Source of the DNA: Azorinus chamasolen | Lineage: Eukaryota; Mollusca; Bivalvia; Cardiida; Solecurtidae | Reading direction: 5' to 3' | Assembly (NCBI GenBank): GCA_963576725.1 | Contig: OY755241.1 | Coordinates: forward strand, 76,494,701-76,558,700 | Length of the DNA: 64,000 bases | Shown here: in pieces, positions 44,008 to 54,992 of the stretch | Numbering within the stretch: the stretch's first letter is position 1 | Layout: each line of letters opens with the position of its first letter | Translations under genes and position numbers: made by a program | The notes under the pieces: generated by a model | Seen by the model: only the letters and a program-made list of their open reading frames with translations | Told to the model about the DNA's origin: nothing | The model's database searches: none

Positions 44008-46815
44008 AAACAAGAGGGCCATGATGGCCCTGAAATCGCTCACCAGAGGGAAAGATTTTTAAAGTTTCAACTACATGTATGTTTCTAAACAAAACTGGAC
44101 ACCTGTTTTGTGGGGTGTTATTTGACCCTTTCTCTGTATAATTATAATGGCAAGCTTTCTGGGATGATTTGCTTTATTATAAATATTTTCTAAGTCCAAT
44201 ACCGAACGTTTACCGCCCGTTAATTTGGAAAGCATATTTCGCACAAAAAATATGTGGAAAAGTTTCATTTTCCATTACATATTACTACGTATAACCTAAC
44301 AACTCCTTGATATATTGCGTATTTAGAAACGAACGACAACTCTTGTAGAGCATGTCTCGTAACAAAACCAGTTCACACCTGAACGTTTCAAACCCCTTCA
44401 GAATTAGAGTACTGATGATTGTTTCAAAGCAGAAATTGTATAAAAATCGCAATTTCAACAATTTATACAAACGGAATTGTTATGGAAATGGAAAATTAAA
44501 ACTTGTTAACAATAACTGGTGATAATAACCATTGTGATAAATAGAGCATTTGCCTTAGTGATAAATAGAGCATTTGCTCCATAAGAGTAAATGCACTATT
44601 TATCACAATGGTTTCAAATCTACACAATTCTGAAATTTTCCTTTTCTCTAATTAACCCTTTTCCTCATATAAACATGTTTTCACGCATTTGCAAACAGAG
44701 TAGACCCAGATTTACCTCTTTAAATAAGCAGACAACATTTCTAACAGATGACAACCCTATCACAGCTTAACCAAAATTAGCACACAGTTTGAACTCAGAT
44801 CTGAAACATACCGGTATGTAACTTTATATGTGGTTTGTATATGAGTTAATTTACTCCTATGGAGCAAATGCTCTATTTATCACAATGGTTTGAAATCTAC
44901 GCAATTCTGAAATTTTTATCTTCTCTAATTAATGCTCCTTATCAGTAGATTTATTCAAAGAGGTAGGATCTGAAAAAAGCCTTTGTGATAAATAGAACAT
45001 TTGCTAACCATTGTGGTAAATAGAGCAAAACTCCATAGGAGTAAATGTTCTATTTATCACAAAGGTTTCAAATCTACACAATTCTGAAATTTTCCTTTTC
45101 TATAATTAATGCTCCTTATCAGTAGATTTGTTCAAAGCGGTAGGATCTGAAAAAAGCCTTTGTGATAAATAGAGCATTTGCTCCATAGGAGTAAATGCTC
45201 TATTTATCACAATGGTTTCAAATCTACACAATTCTGAAATTTTCCTTTTCTCTAATTAATGCTCCTTATCAGTAGATTTATTCAAAAAGGTATAATAGTC
45301 ACTTTATGAAACCATTGTGATAAATAGAGCATTTGCCTTAGTGATAAAAAGAGCATTTGCTCCATAAGAGTAAATGCACTATTTATCACAATGGTTTCAA
45401 ATCTAAACAATTCTGAAATTTTCCTTTTTCTCTTATTAACCCTTTTCCTCATATAAACATGTTTTCACGCATTTGCAAATAGAGTAGACCCAGATTTACC
45501 TCTTTGAATAAGCAGACAACATTTCTAACAGATGACAACCCTATCACTGCTTAGCATGACTTGACCAAAATTAGCACACAGTTTGGATTCTGATCTGACA
45601 CAGACCAGTATGTAACTTTATATGTGGTTTGTATATGAGTTAACTTACTCCTATAGAGCAAATGCTCTATTTATCACAATGGTTTGAAATCTATACAATT
45701 CTAAAATTTTCCTTATCAGTAGATTTATTCAAAGAGGTAGGATCTGAAAAAAGCCTTTGTGATAAATACAGCATTTGCTAACCATTGTGATAAATAGAGC
45801 AAAAGCTCCATAGGAGTAAATGTTCTATTTGTCACAATGGTGTCAAATCTACACAATTCTGAAATTTTCCTTTTCTATAATTAATGCTCCTTATCAGTAG
45901 ATTTATTCAAAGAGGTAGGATCTGAAAAAAGCCTTTGTGATAAATAGAGCATTTGCTCCATAGGCGTAAATGCTCTATTCATCACCATGGTTTCAAATCT
46001 ACACAATTCTGAAATTTTCCTTTTCTCTAGTTAATGCTCCTTATCAGTAGATTTATTCAAAGAGGTATAATAGTCACTTAATGAAACCATTGTGATAAAT
46101 AGAGCATTTTCTCCATAGGATTAAATGCTCTATTTATCACAATGGTTTCAAATCTACACAATTCTGAAATTTTTCAAGAGGCAGATTCCGAAAATATCCT
46201 ATGAGGGAATGGGTTAAAAACAGTGTGAACAAACAGAGACTAATTCTGAAGCACACAACTTGATAGAGTTTTGACCAGGAACTTGACCTATCCAGTGATT
46301 ATGCAACACAGATGGAGTGACCTCAATCCCTCTAGTTCAGAGAACCTTTATAGTGTAAAATACTATTTTAAAGTATAACCAACAGGGCAGGGTCAATTTT
46401 AAACTCAGAACTATGATATTAACCAATGTCAATAAGGTATACTAAGTAAATCTATACACCAAATATCTAAGCTCTGTGACATGTAGTTTTTGACAAGAAG
46501 ATTTTTGAAGTTTTCCCCATGCCTAACCTAAGTGAGCCCAGCATTCTGCTACTTGTACAAAAAACAACAGTCAGCTAGAAAAAACTGGCCACCCCTGGGA
46601 CCGTGGCGGGGCCAATTTTGACTCCAGGGACATAATTTATATAACTTTTGTAGAGGTACTGTAGGTGATGCTATGTGCCAAAGATGAAAGCTGAGAACCC
46701 TGTAGATTCAGAGGAGAAGACTTTTAAATTTCAAATTGTTGACGACGCACGACAAACGCCGACAGACGACGGACATCAGGCGATCACAAAAGTTTGTGCT
46801 CTGGTGAGCTAAAAA
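44008..46815 (+). mobile_element. Hairpin-ended element, type A (copy A3), carrying a palindrome array
   Basis: Start aaacaagagggccatgatgg; key 'gctcaccagag' (44038-44048). End: acgacgcacgacaaacgcc, 'ctctggtgagc' (46799-46809), taaaaa. The ends pair exactly but with CCAG/CTGG in place of the CCTG/CAGG of A1 and A2. The right part (46590-46700) keeps a type A-like unit ('gggacataatttatataact', 'atgctatgtgccaaagatga'). The middle is taken up by PB3 palindromes (44510-46215). No ORF with a domain. Confidence 0.75.
44510..46215. repeat. Array of PB3 palindromic MITE units
   Basis: About seven copies of 'gataaatagagcatttgctc' with its complement 'agtaaatgctctatttatca' recur every ~110-240 bp, joined by 'caaatctacacaattctg' and 'gctccttatcagtagattta'. 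Two larger blocks (44640-44990 and 45420-45770) repeat the whole sequence 'cctcatataaacatgttttc ... acctcttt.aataagcagac', so the array grew by block duplication of ~780 bp. It ends with 'atgagggaatgggttaa' at 46200. Confidence 0.75.
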
Positions 46816-47144
46816 CAAAACTGAGAAAGACTGAGCATGAGCAACAAGGGTGAAACTGTACAAACAAGAGAAAACATGTTAGAAAACTCACAAAAATAAA
46901 CTGAGAAAGGCATTAGACATATTTCAAATGTGTTATTGACTTCTCAATGGTTTTTATCAAGAATGACATATTCAAAACCTACCACTTTCACTTTTTTCAG
47001 ACTAAGGCATAAAATATCCGATGCAACAAGGTTGAAAAAAGTGAAATTCGGTTTTAGAATCTTGCCATCTTTGCATACCACCCCTTTTAAATCTAACAAA
47101 CTACATAAGCACTTCTTATAGAAATATATAGTGATAAGGGTATA

Positions 47145-47356
47145 TATTATATGCCTTTATGTGATATCAAGCTTTCCGAGTCTCATCTGATCAGCCAAAT
47201 ACTAGACCTCGTTTTCAATAAGAGTGATGTTATGTATAAGCACAGCGTTATATCTGAGGGCATGAAAGAGTTCTTGTTCTGCCTCAAATATTTCTGGATA
47301 GGAAATGATTTAAACAACTATTTATTTGTTACTGTGGTATATAAAGGCATATAATA
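47145..47356. mobile_element. 212-bp MITE with 16-bp perfect TIRs
   Basis: tattatatgcctttat at 47145-47160 and its complement ataaaggcatataata at 47341-47356. The interior has no palindrome and a 67-codon frame that is probably fortuitous. No target duplication is evident. Family unknown. Confidence 0.65.
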
Positions 47357-47754
47357 AACCAGTTGACAGGCTTTACACTGTTTGCATAGGACAGGTGTAC
47401 TTATCACAGGTACACTATTAGTTAATGCCAAGTAAAGCTAGTTACTATGGTAGAATGTGTTAACAATGAATGAAATCCTAACATAACATATGAAGACTAT
47501 TTAAGTTGTTGTCAACAATCCATGAAAAGGTTATAAACAAGGAAATAAAAAGTGAATGACAAAAATTCATGAATACTATCTTTTTTAAATATAAACTTTA
47601 ACTACATGTTGTTTTTTTCAGTGAATAGTTGACAACAGCTAAAATAGTTTTCATAATATTATGTTAGTGATTGCTATTTTCCAACTTCATACAACCCATC
47701 CCAGCACTTATTCTGAAGACTATTAGTGGAGTATTTTTTCCTGTCGTTTACACT

Positions 47755-48165
47755 CATTCAATATGCAAACAGTGTAGACCCAGATCATAGGGCTCCTACT
47801 CCTCCAGGAGCCCTCTGGTCTGGGTCTGCACAGTTTTGCAACTCCATACCCAATCCCAGCACTTATAACTAATTCTGAAGACTATCAGTGGAGTATTTTT
47901 ACCTGTCATTTACACTCATTCAATAAACAGTGCAGACCCAGATCTCCTACTCCTCCAGGAGCCCTCTGGTCTGGGTATGCACGGTTTTGCAACTCCATAC
48001 ACCCCATCCCAGAACTTATAACGTATTCTGAAGACTATCAGTGGAGTATTTTTACCTGTCGTGTACACTCATTCAATATGCAAACAGTGCAGACCCAGTT
48101 CAGAGGGCTCCTGCTCCTCTAGGAGCTCTCTGGTCTGGGTCTTCACGGTTTGTCATTTTGTTAAT
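47755..48165 (+). repeat. Tandem trimer of a PB1-type palindrome
   Basis: Three ~145-155 bp units each contain 'ctgaagactat.agtggagta', 'tacactcattcaata' and the palindrome gtgcagacccagatc ... cctctggtctgggtctgcac (47770-47833, 47930-47990, 48078-48153). The palindrome arms and the loop 'ctcctactcctccaggag' change in parallel. An intermediate stage between single MITEs and the large satellite at 57.6 kb. Confidence 0.7.
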
Positions 48166-48169
48166 TTAT

Positions 48170-49560
48170 TGTTGAAATCATCACTTAATAAGAAGAAACT
48201 GACTAGACTTGATTCTAAACTGAGACTGTCTATTAGAAGTATCAGAGTTAGATGAGTTCTTTTAACTTGAGAATAACATAACACATTGGCTCCACCTTGT
48301 GGCAGCACATAAGCATATCTGTGTAAGTGGAGAAAATGTTATTCTGTCCAACTAGTACTAACTTTATGCAGAAGGACGACCGAAATATGTGCCTAGTCTT
48401 CTTACATGCAACAGAGCAGTGTACACAAATTTCAATAGCAAACAAGTATAACAATAAAGTAAAAATAACTTTTATATTAACATTTAAAAAATATATACAG
48501 CAGTTAACAACACATATAAATACCCATGGGTGAAAGTTTCCAAATTTAAAATAACTGAAACTAATGAAAGACACATTTATTTCTATAAGAACATCAGAGT
48601 GTAAAAAAAAGATGCCGAAAAATCGTTCTAAGATCAGTATCAATACTAAAAACTTTCACCTATGGATAATTTCAAAAGAGACTAGATATGTAACATGTAA
48701 GATTCTGTAAAAAATCTATTGAACTGTTTGAAAAACACACAATACTACCTTTCAATGTTTTGGGTCAAATTCTTGCATCCAGCACAAAAGGGCATGAAAA
48801 TGGATCAATTTTATAACCTGTATTCAATTGTGGTAAATGGAGGATAGTTAGGAGCTCTCTGCTAAACCCTTTCCCTTATAATAACAAACAGCCACTTGTT
48901 AAATTAATTCATTTCTCCATGGAAGAGAAATAAGTCAAATTTATAGTTATGAACATAAACCATAAAGAAATGTCTTCTATTTCATAACAGGTGGTTGCTT
49001 AAAGCAGGCTGAAAGTAAAGCAAAATGTGCCGCAAGGCATGGTTAACTTGCTGCATGTTGCATAAATGAACATAGGTAGGAGATGGTGGGGTGGGGGCTG
49101 GGTTGTAAATGTGTCCTTAAGCTTAATTGCAACAATCTGTCAGTCAAATCATGACAAAAGCAAAGACGGACATCTTTAATAGCCTAGCAGAACAAATGCA
49201 GAAATACTCACAAGGATTTTTTGAACATCAAAATAGCATGCTTTTAAGACACAATCAAGTATGCTGAACACAAAATCATGCCGGCAGTAATAAAATTCTT
49301 CAGCACATGGCAGTATAAAACCTTCATAACAATCATTATTCACCCTTTACTCCATAGATGAATATTTAACGATTGCAATTTATTCCTTCACAAAAATATT
49401 AACTATAAGAAATATTTCCAATTTCAAGATAGATGGTCGCTTAAGCAGGCTGAACATTCAGTGTGCTTTATACAACTACATGTCTTCAAAACTGATATCA
49501 GGCTATGGAGGAAAGAGTAAACGGGTAAAAAACAATAATTTTACTACTGTGGCAAGTTAT
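48170..49560. other. Spacer, probably intronic
   Basis: No exon supported; a 131-codon minus-strand frame at 48248-48643 is Phe/Ile/Cys-rich, lacks splice sites and looks accidental. Worn MITE pieces occur at 48870-49060 ('ggtggttgcttaaagcaggc') and 49425-49480 ('gatggtcgcttaagcaggct'). Confidence 0.35.
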
Positions 49561-49586
49561 TATAGGGTTAATTGTACTGGAATTTG

Positions 49587-50133
49587 AAATTTGCGATGGT
49601 ATGAGGTTTTTAACGGTCCCAAATTGTTTTAATGTCGCCGCCGAAGGGGGAGTCGTTAAAATCTATTTAAGACTGTTAAAAACCTCGTGTACCGTCACAA
49701 ATTTAAAATAACAGAAGGATTAAACCTATTCTAACGCAATCAATATAGCAGAAATGTACCCTAACATCGAAGAAGTGACTTCTACTGTAAAACTTAATGT
49801 CATTGAAAACTGACACTTTGCCGCGAAAAGGCTCATCTGACGTCATTTTGATATGACGTCATCAACGTAAATTGATCAAAATATTGATCATTCTTTTCAT
49901 AAATACAAACTAAATGTAAAATGAAGTCTTCATTTTACGTGAAAGTGGACTGTTACTGAACTTCTGTTAATAATTTAAAATGATAGCTGAGTTTAACTCT
50001 TGAATCTTAGGTATCCTAATTGCTTGTTTTTTTATTGGTTAAATTTGCGACATATAAAACATAGTTTATATGCCGCAAATTTAGTCAGGTTAGCCAATCA
50101 GATTGCTGCAAATTGGTAGATTGCGTTAGAATA
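49587..50133. mobile_element. Foldback element FB3
   Basis: Palindrome 49587-49704 (aaatttgcgatggtatgagg / cctcgtgtaccgtcacaaattt in part) with loop 'tcgccgccgaaggggga'. It is followed by a body with TIRs tattctaacgcaat (49727-49740) and attgcgttagaata (50120-50133). The body includes tgacgtcattttgatatgac near 49838 and an inner inverted pair 'gcgacatataaaac/tttatatgccgc' (50047-50080). Same plan as FB1 and FB2 with different sequence. Confidence 0.6.
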
Positions 50134-50612
50134 TTCATTACATTAGGAAAGAAAATGTGTTGGTGTTTAAAGCAGAGCTCCAGAGCAAAACCTAAATCCT
50201 TCCACCAAATCCTATGTTGTGATTACTCATAGATTTATGGTTCAGTTACAATTCTATAAGTAGCCACAATATAGGTTTTGGAAGATGGCTATAGAGAAAC
50301 ATGTTGGATTATGTGTCTTAGACAAAACCTTGTAAAGAATGAGTTTGAAGTCCACATAAAAATGTAAGAACTATAGTAAGAACTTGGCATGGCAGATATA
50401 AAAAATACCCTCTCCCTGTTTCACTAAGTCTCTAATCACTAGATTCTGTCAGGTTTTAATAGTAACAGTGATATTGTGTGTGAAGTTTTATGGAAATTGG
50501 ATCAAAAAATAAAATCTGTAGAAAACAAAAATGGAACCCAGAAATATCAATTTGAGGCAGTTTTGTCCAGACAAGAAAATTTAGGATTCCACATCCAAAG
50601 TAGTCTTTAGCT

Positions 50613-50831
50613 GCATTAGCACACATCAGTCTCTTTGACTCTCATGACAACCTGAGGTTCTCCCCTTTCCATGAAAAAACTTTCAGCAGCAGATCCTTCT
50701 GGGAGTGCATCACTCAACATTTCTGAGTTTACTACCTTTACTGTGTCATCAGACAAGAGAAGCTCGGTTTTGTCGTCCTCCACACAAGCGCCTATAACTT
50801 TCACAAGTATGCTTGTGGTAGGTTGCTCCAT
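50613..50831 (-). CDS. Candidate terminal exon, 71 codons, unknown protein
   Basis: On the minus strand a strong pyrimidine tract and AG (about 50836-50860) precede ATG at 50831. The frame ends at TAG/TAA near 50613. It encodes MEQPTTSILVKVIGACVEDD, then LLLSDDTVKVVNSEMLSDAL and a MRVKETDVC end. Composition is that of a normal acidic soluble protein. The ILVKVIGACVEDD stretch faintly recalls the hinge region of RYK-type kinases, but the rest does not. It could be a small gene or the last exon of a gene on this strand. Confidence 0.4.
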
Positions 50832-50839
50832 TTTCTTAA

Positions 50840-51590
50840 AAAAAAGAAAAGAAAAAGAAAGTTTTATTACAAATGTTAAAACAAGACATCACAGACAGCA
50901 AGAGTATCCTCACAGTAATCTACCCACAGTAAAGACAGTCAAAGACTACTAGATCCAATGAAGTTTTATTTATAGTTACAATGACCAAGATTTTGACAAA
51001 AGAGGGTAAACATGTAGTGAACTCACCTAAGAAGTGGATTTTGTGATAATGCATGTGAAATTTCATGGAAAATTTATAAGAAAAGAAGATTGGAGAATGG
51101 TTGAATCTATAGGATGAAAACGCTAGAAATATAGCCAAAATCAAGAATGAACAAGGTTGACGGGTGACAGTTATAGAAACAGTCAAGTTTTATTAATAGT
51201 AAAGGTGACCTATTTAACAAAGCAAGAGGATCAAAATGCAAACTTATTGAAGAAGTGAAGTTGGAGAGCATGTGTGTGAAGTTTCATGAAAATTGGATAA
51301 GATTGAGGACTTTGAAGCAGGTGAATCCATCTGGGAAGTGTATGAATGCATGCACATACAAACCCACAAATGTAGGGGCGGATTCATACACACTCTTTAA
51401 AGACGCATTGCAAGGGTATAATAAAGGTATATTTTCATAACAATGATCAAACCGTCTCTTCAGTATATTCCCCATTTTAATTCACTAATCATACATGTAA
51501 CATGCATTGATTATGTAATTTGATCAATTTGTTAGAAATGTCAAGAAACTGACAGTTGATAAAAATTCATATGAACATTTTATTCCATAA
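50840..51590. repeat. Decayed tandem repeat
   Basis: Loosely repeated phrases 'gtgaa.tttcatg.aaattgga' (50480, 51052, 51279) and 'gtagtgaactcacctaagaag' spaced ~200 bp. Too diverged to define a unit. No exon seen. Confidence 0.35.
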
Positions 51591-52080
51591 CTATAAGGGG
51601 TTTTTCACCGAAAACAGATGTCTCCCCCTCATCATTGCCACTTGCACCACTACCCAACACACACTCACGCACTGTGAAATGGCTTGGAATGCCAATTTTA
51701 ATATTTTTTAATGGTTCATATTATTTCCTTAAGCTGGGAGCCAATCAAAATTCAGCAATATAAAGTACATGACATCCTAGAAAAAGGATAATAACTACAA
51801 AAATATTGTTCCCAGAGTTATAGCCCTTGTGCACAGCCCTTCCCATAATCAATTTTATGGCATATATATGCAATTTCATTTCACTAGTCTAAGCAAAACT
51901 GGTAATATTTTCTGGACAAGACAATATGACAAAGGGGAGTAACTCCAATAATACTGATGCTACAGTGGTCCTAGCAAATAGCACTTCCTCTCATAAAGTT
52001 CTTTCCAAATATGAAATTTCAATACACTAGCTTCAGCAGAACTGCATTTATCTTTCAGACAATTTGGACACCAATTGGAG
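51590..52080 (+). mobile_element. Type D-headed element fragment
   Basis: 'ggggtttttcaccgaaaaca' then gatgtctccccctcatc at 51617 is the type D 5' end. Two decayed units follow ('gacaaaggggagtaactcca', 'tatagcccttgtgcacagcc'), similar to 15910-17140. No tract or hairpin at the right end: 3'-truncated at about 52080. Confidence 0.55.
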
Positions 52081-52184
52081 ATAAACCAATGTATCTGATT
52101 CTGAGATTAATGTGTTATAATAGCAAATAGACACAGGAAGTTTTGGTCATGGCAGAAACTGTAGAATCATATCTATATTATTTC

Positions 52185-52300
52185 ATAAGCAAACAGAGCA
52201 GACCCTGATTAGACGGCCCCTATAGGAGCCGTCTGATCTGGGTCTACTCTGCAGAAGCGTAGAAAGGCGTATTTATGGAACAAAGGGTTAACCCTTTCCC
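52185..52300 (-). repeat. PB1 palindromic MITE fragment
   Basis: cataagcaaacagagcagac ... gatctgggtctactctgc with an intact gccccta/taggagc turn, ending 'gaacaaagggttaa' at 52291. Orientation is right-to-left relative to 586-835. Confidence 0.65.
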
Positions 52301-52417
52301 TGTTGACTATTTATATCAGAAATAATGACATCATGAATATCTATCAGCTGATTTGTTTAGAATCAAATATTTACACATTAGTATTTGGTATTGGAAGAAA
52401 CTAAAGAGTCAGATATA

Positions 52418-52778
52418 TAGTGCTCCCTCCCTACAATGGCCCTCTCAATAACGATTCCCTCCTTACAACAACGCATGTCAATGTTTCCGAAACAACAAGG
52501 CCCCAGAAACAACTTTTTTCCATCATATTTTCTTTATGCCTCCATCATACCCTATGTTGTGACCACTCTTAAGAATCGTCACTTTGTGACGATTCTAAAG
52601 AGTGGTCACAACATAGGGTTGATTGAGGCATAACAATTTTAGTTCTAGACATACACCTTATCTGGGGATCTACAAACAAGCTAATTATGTTTGATTCTCC
52701 CTCCCTATAACAACTCCCTCTGAACAACACATACATTCTTCGTATCCCAAAGGGTGTCGTTGTAGAGAGGGAGCACTG
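52418..52778 (-). mobile_element. pogo-like MITE, CAGTGCTCCCTC family, copy 2 (inverted)
   Basis: TIRs tagtgctccctccctacaat / gttgtagagagggagcactg with TA flanks. The central palindrome 'ttaagaatcgtcactttgtg' and the side phrases 'cgtatcccaaagggtgtcgt' and 'catcatattttctttatgcc' match 39821-40217 read from the other strand. Length 361 bp versus 397 bp, the difference being mostly the tripled terminus of copy 1. Confidence 0.85.
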
Positions 52779-52789
52779 TATTATCATTT

Positions 52790-52900
52790 CATAAGCAAAC
52801 ATAGTAGACCCAGGTCAGAGGGCTCCTACAGGAGCTGTCTGATCTGGGTCTACTCTGTTTGCAAAGGCTTGAAAAAGCATTTCTAAGAAGGAAAGAGTTA
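52790..52900 (-). repeat. PB1 palindromic MITE fragment
   Basis: cataagcaaacatagtagac ... ctgatctgggtctactctgt, then 'gcaaaggcttgaaaaagc' and 'ggaaagagttaa' (52888-52899). Arms are almost perfect. Next to the pogo-like MITE copy 2. Confidence 0.65.
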
Positions 52901-53032
52901 AACATTTTGAATTTCCTTTTAATTGCATTGAAGACAATGTATCTATAAATGATGCATTCTCAAAGTCTGTCAAAATTGAACACAATTGTAGTTTGTTGAA
53001 TGACAAGTAGTAGGATTTGGAAATATTCTATA

Positions 53033-53267
53033 ACCATTCCCTCAAGATTCTCATACTGACACCTTTTCATGACTCTGTAAAAGTCACTATTTGAAACAAT
53101 TATGATAAATAGAGAATTTGTTCCTATGCTACAAAATTAATGCTCTATTTATCACAATGGTTTCAAAACTACAAGTCTAAAAAAAACATTTTTCTAGTAA
53201 ATACGCCCTTTTAATAGATTTATTCAAGAGGTTGCATTTAAAAATAGCCTATGAGGTAATGGGATAA
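53033..53267 (-). mobile_element. PB3 palindromic MITE
   Basis: Left edge 'aaccattccctcaagattc', palindrome gataaatagagaatttg ... tgctctatttatcac (53103-53157), right edge 'gcctatgaggtaatggga' near 53264. TTAA is degraded on both sides. Confidence 0.6.
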
Positions 53268-53689
53268 TTGTGAAAAATTTATCTTAAAGTATCAATTTAT
53301 TCGCCCACACTGTAGACAAAATTCAGATGTATTAGTTCTGTATCTGCTTGCAATAACCTTTTGTTTTAGTAAAAGAAATATCGAGTTGCATTATAAACCA
53401 TCCTTATTGATTCACAACATATAAAAGTATGTTCAAGGAAATTTTGGGAGCTTTCAGCATGACTTTCACCCTGCATCAAGCTGCCATCTGTCTCAAAGAC
53501 TGACACTTATACTAAATCAAAAGTCCAGTTTAGAGAGATTTATTAAGAGTCATAATTCATACAAAAACTATATTCTATGTTTGTCAAACCAGGATTATGT
53601 TTATACAGAAAGCAATATCAAATGCAGAATGGCTCGATTTAAATCTAAAATTAAATGATGTTGCTAAAAGACTGTTATGTATGTGCTTT

Positions 53690-53780
53690 TATTTGCAAAC
53701 AGTGCAGACCCTGATCAGAGAGCTCCTGGAGAAGCCTTCTGAACAGGATCTGCTCTGTTTGTCATGTAAAATCCTTTAGC
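53690..53780 (+). repeat. PB1 palindromic MITE fragment
   Basis: gcaaacagtgcagaccctga ... aacaggatctgctctgtttg with centre 'agctcctggagaagcct'. It lies just 3' of the kinase exon region (minus strand), in an intron or downstream sequence. Confidence 0.6.
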
Positions 53781-53870
53781 AAGCCTTTCAAACTGAGTGG
53801 GATCTAAAAACTGATGAGGTATTCCACTGTGTAAGGGTCATACATTTAACTCAATGATTGTTCTACACAC

Positions 53871-53960
53871 CTGAGATAGTTTTGACAAAGATTTCTTGGT
53901 CCGCCAAGTCATTGTTGTCTTCACTCAGCAACGTCCCAGCATACACCTTCCCAAATGCAC
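53871..53960 (-). CDS. Receptor-tyrosine-kinase-like exon: glycine loop and VAVK-type lysine (RYK-like)
   Basis: A 90-nt exon with acceptor CTGACAG and donor CAG|GTGTG, phase 1 at both ends. Joined to the exon at 54993-55136 it reads MEGAFGKVYAGTLL, then DQEIFVKTIS. This is a kinase ATP-binding loop (GxFGxVYxG) and the beta-3 Lys in FVKT, a spelling characteristic of RYK/Derailed kinases, in which the usual VAVK is replaced. RYK is a Wnt receptor with an atypical kinase domain. No later kinase exon (HxD, D(F/N)A) was recognised at lower coordinates, so the gene is partial, a broken duplicate, or has exons I missed. Confidence 0.65.
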
Positions 53961-54052
53961 CTGTCAGAGAAACAACATACGTTAACCCTTTCCTTCATAT
54001 AAACACCTTTTCAAGCCTTTGATAATTCAGCGTTAAAAGCAGTCATAGTTAA

Positions 54053-54234
54053 CCCATTACCTCATAGGCTATTTTTAGATCCAACCTATTTGAATAAATC
54101 TATCGAAAAGGAGCATTAACTAGAAACTTTTAGAATTTTGTAGTTTGAAATGATTGTGATAAATGCTCTATCACAATGGTTTCAACAGGTGACTTTTGCA
54201 GAGGCGTCAAAAGGCATCAGTATGAGGGAATGGG
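54053..54234 (+). mobile_element. PB3 palindromic MITE, near full length
   Basis: TTAA at 54049-54052, then cccattacctcataggct. The right end atgagggaatggg is followed by TTGA. TIR of ~13 bp with one or two mismatches. The palindrome is shortened to 'gataaatgctctatcac'. It lies in the intron between the two kinase exons. Confidence 0.75.
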
Positions 54235-54239
54235 TTGAG

Positions 54240-54360
54240 CAGTTGAATGTGGAAAGCAGGTTAACTGTGATTTGCAGACAGTGTAGATCAAAATCAAAAT
54301 GCTCACAGCAGGTGCTCTCTGATCAAGGTCTGCACTGTTTGAAATCTTTAAAGCAAAATT
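54240..54360. repeat. PB1-related palindrome, degraded
   Basis: gcagacagtgtagatc ... gatcaaggtctgcactgttt (about 54275-54343), many arm mismatches. Confidence 0.45.
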
Positions 54361-54469
54361 TACTCCATAACACAGAATTGACCCTGCTTATAAACTGAAG
54401 CACAAGAATATGTGTGTGTGTGTGTTTTAACTTTTAAGATTTATGGAGTTTAATCCTTTTCTCCATAAA

Positions 54470-54680
54470 TACGCCTTTCTACACCTCTAAAAGTAACTTT
54501 TTGAAACCATAGTGATAAATAGAGCATTTGCTCATAGGGAGCAAATGCTCTTTTTATTACAATGGTTTCAAATCTAAAAAATTCTAAAAGTTTCCTTTTT
54601 CTCTAGTTGATGCTCCTTTTCGGTCGATTTATTCAAAGAGGTTGGATCTAAAAATAGCCTATGAGGTAATGGGTAAACCA
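54470..54680 (-). mobile_element. PB3 palindromic MITE
   Basis: gataaatagagcatttgctc ... gagcaaatgctctttttatt (54509-54558), then 'gctccttttcggtcgattta' and 'cctatgaggtaatgggtaaa'. Closely related to the array units at 44.5-46.2 kb. Confidence 0.65.
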
Positions 54681-54799
54681 TTTCCTCCTTGAGTATTAAC
54701 TCAGAAATGTATTACTGCATGAATATTCTAGACTGAATTATGATAATTAAACATTAACATGGACATTTGACTGTGACAGAAACTTCAGAATAAGGTCTA

Positions 54800-54925
54800 C
54801 TATATCAATCCATTAGCCAACAGTGCAGACCCTGATCAAACAGCTCCTATTGGAGCTGTCTGATCTAGGTCTACTCTGTCCACAAAGGTGCTGAAATTCG
54901 TCTACATGAGGAAAAGGGTTAAAAT
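54800..54925 (-). repeat. PB1 palindromic MITE fragment
   Basis: ccaacagtgcagaccctgat ... gatctaggtctactctgtcc, then 'catgaggaaaagggttaa' (54905-54922). In the intron just 3' of the 54993-55136 exon on the minus strand. Confidence 0.6.
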
Positions 54926-54992
54926 TCTGCACAGTACAAACATCTAGACAAACAAGACAAATAAAAAATTCCTGGTAAAGATTTTAACTCAC

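Noticed and set aside
44071..44470. Two minus-strand frames of 61-65 codons in element A3
   Set aside because: Inside a mobile element interior, no domain and no start context; probably chance.
48248..48643. 131-codon minus-strand frame as a membrane protein
   Set aside because: AT-driven Phe/Ile/Cys composition, no splice context, overlaps an open frame on the other strand, no domain.
50613..50831. Assignment of the 71-codon exon as the next RYK kinase exon
   Set aside because: Only about 13 residues recall a kinase hinge; the phase does not match the 53871 exon and the remainder lacks kinase motifs.
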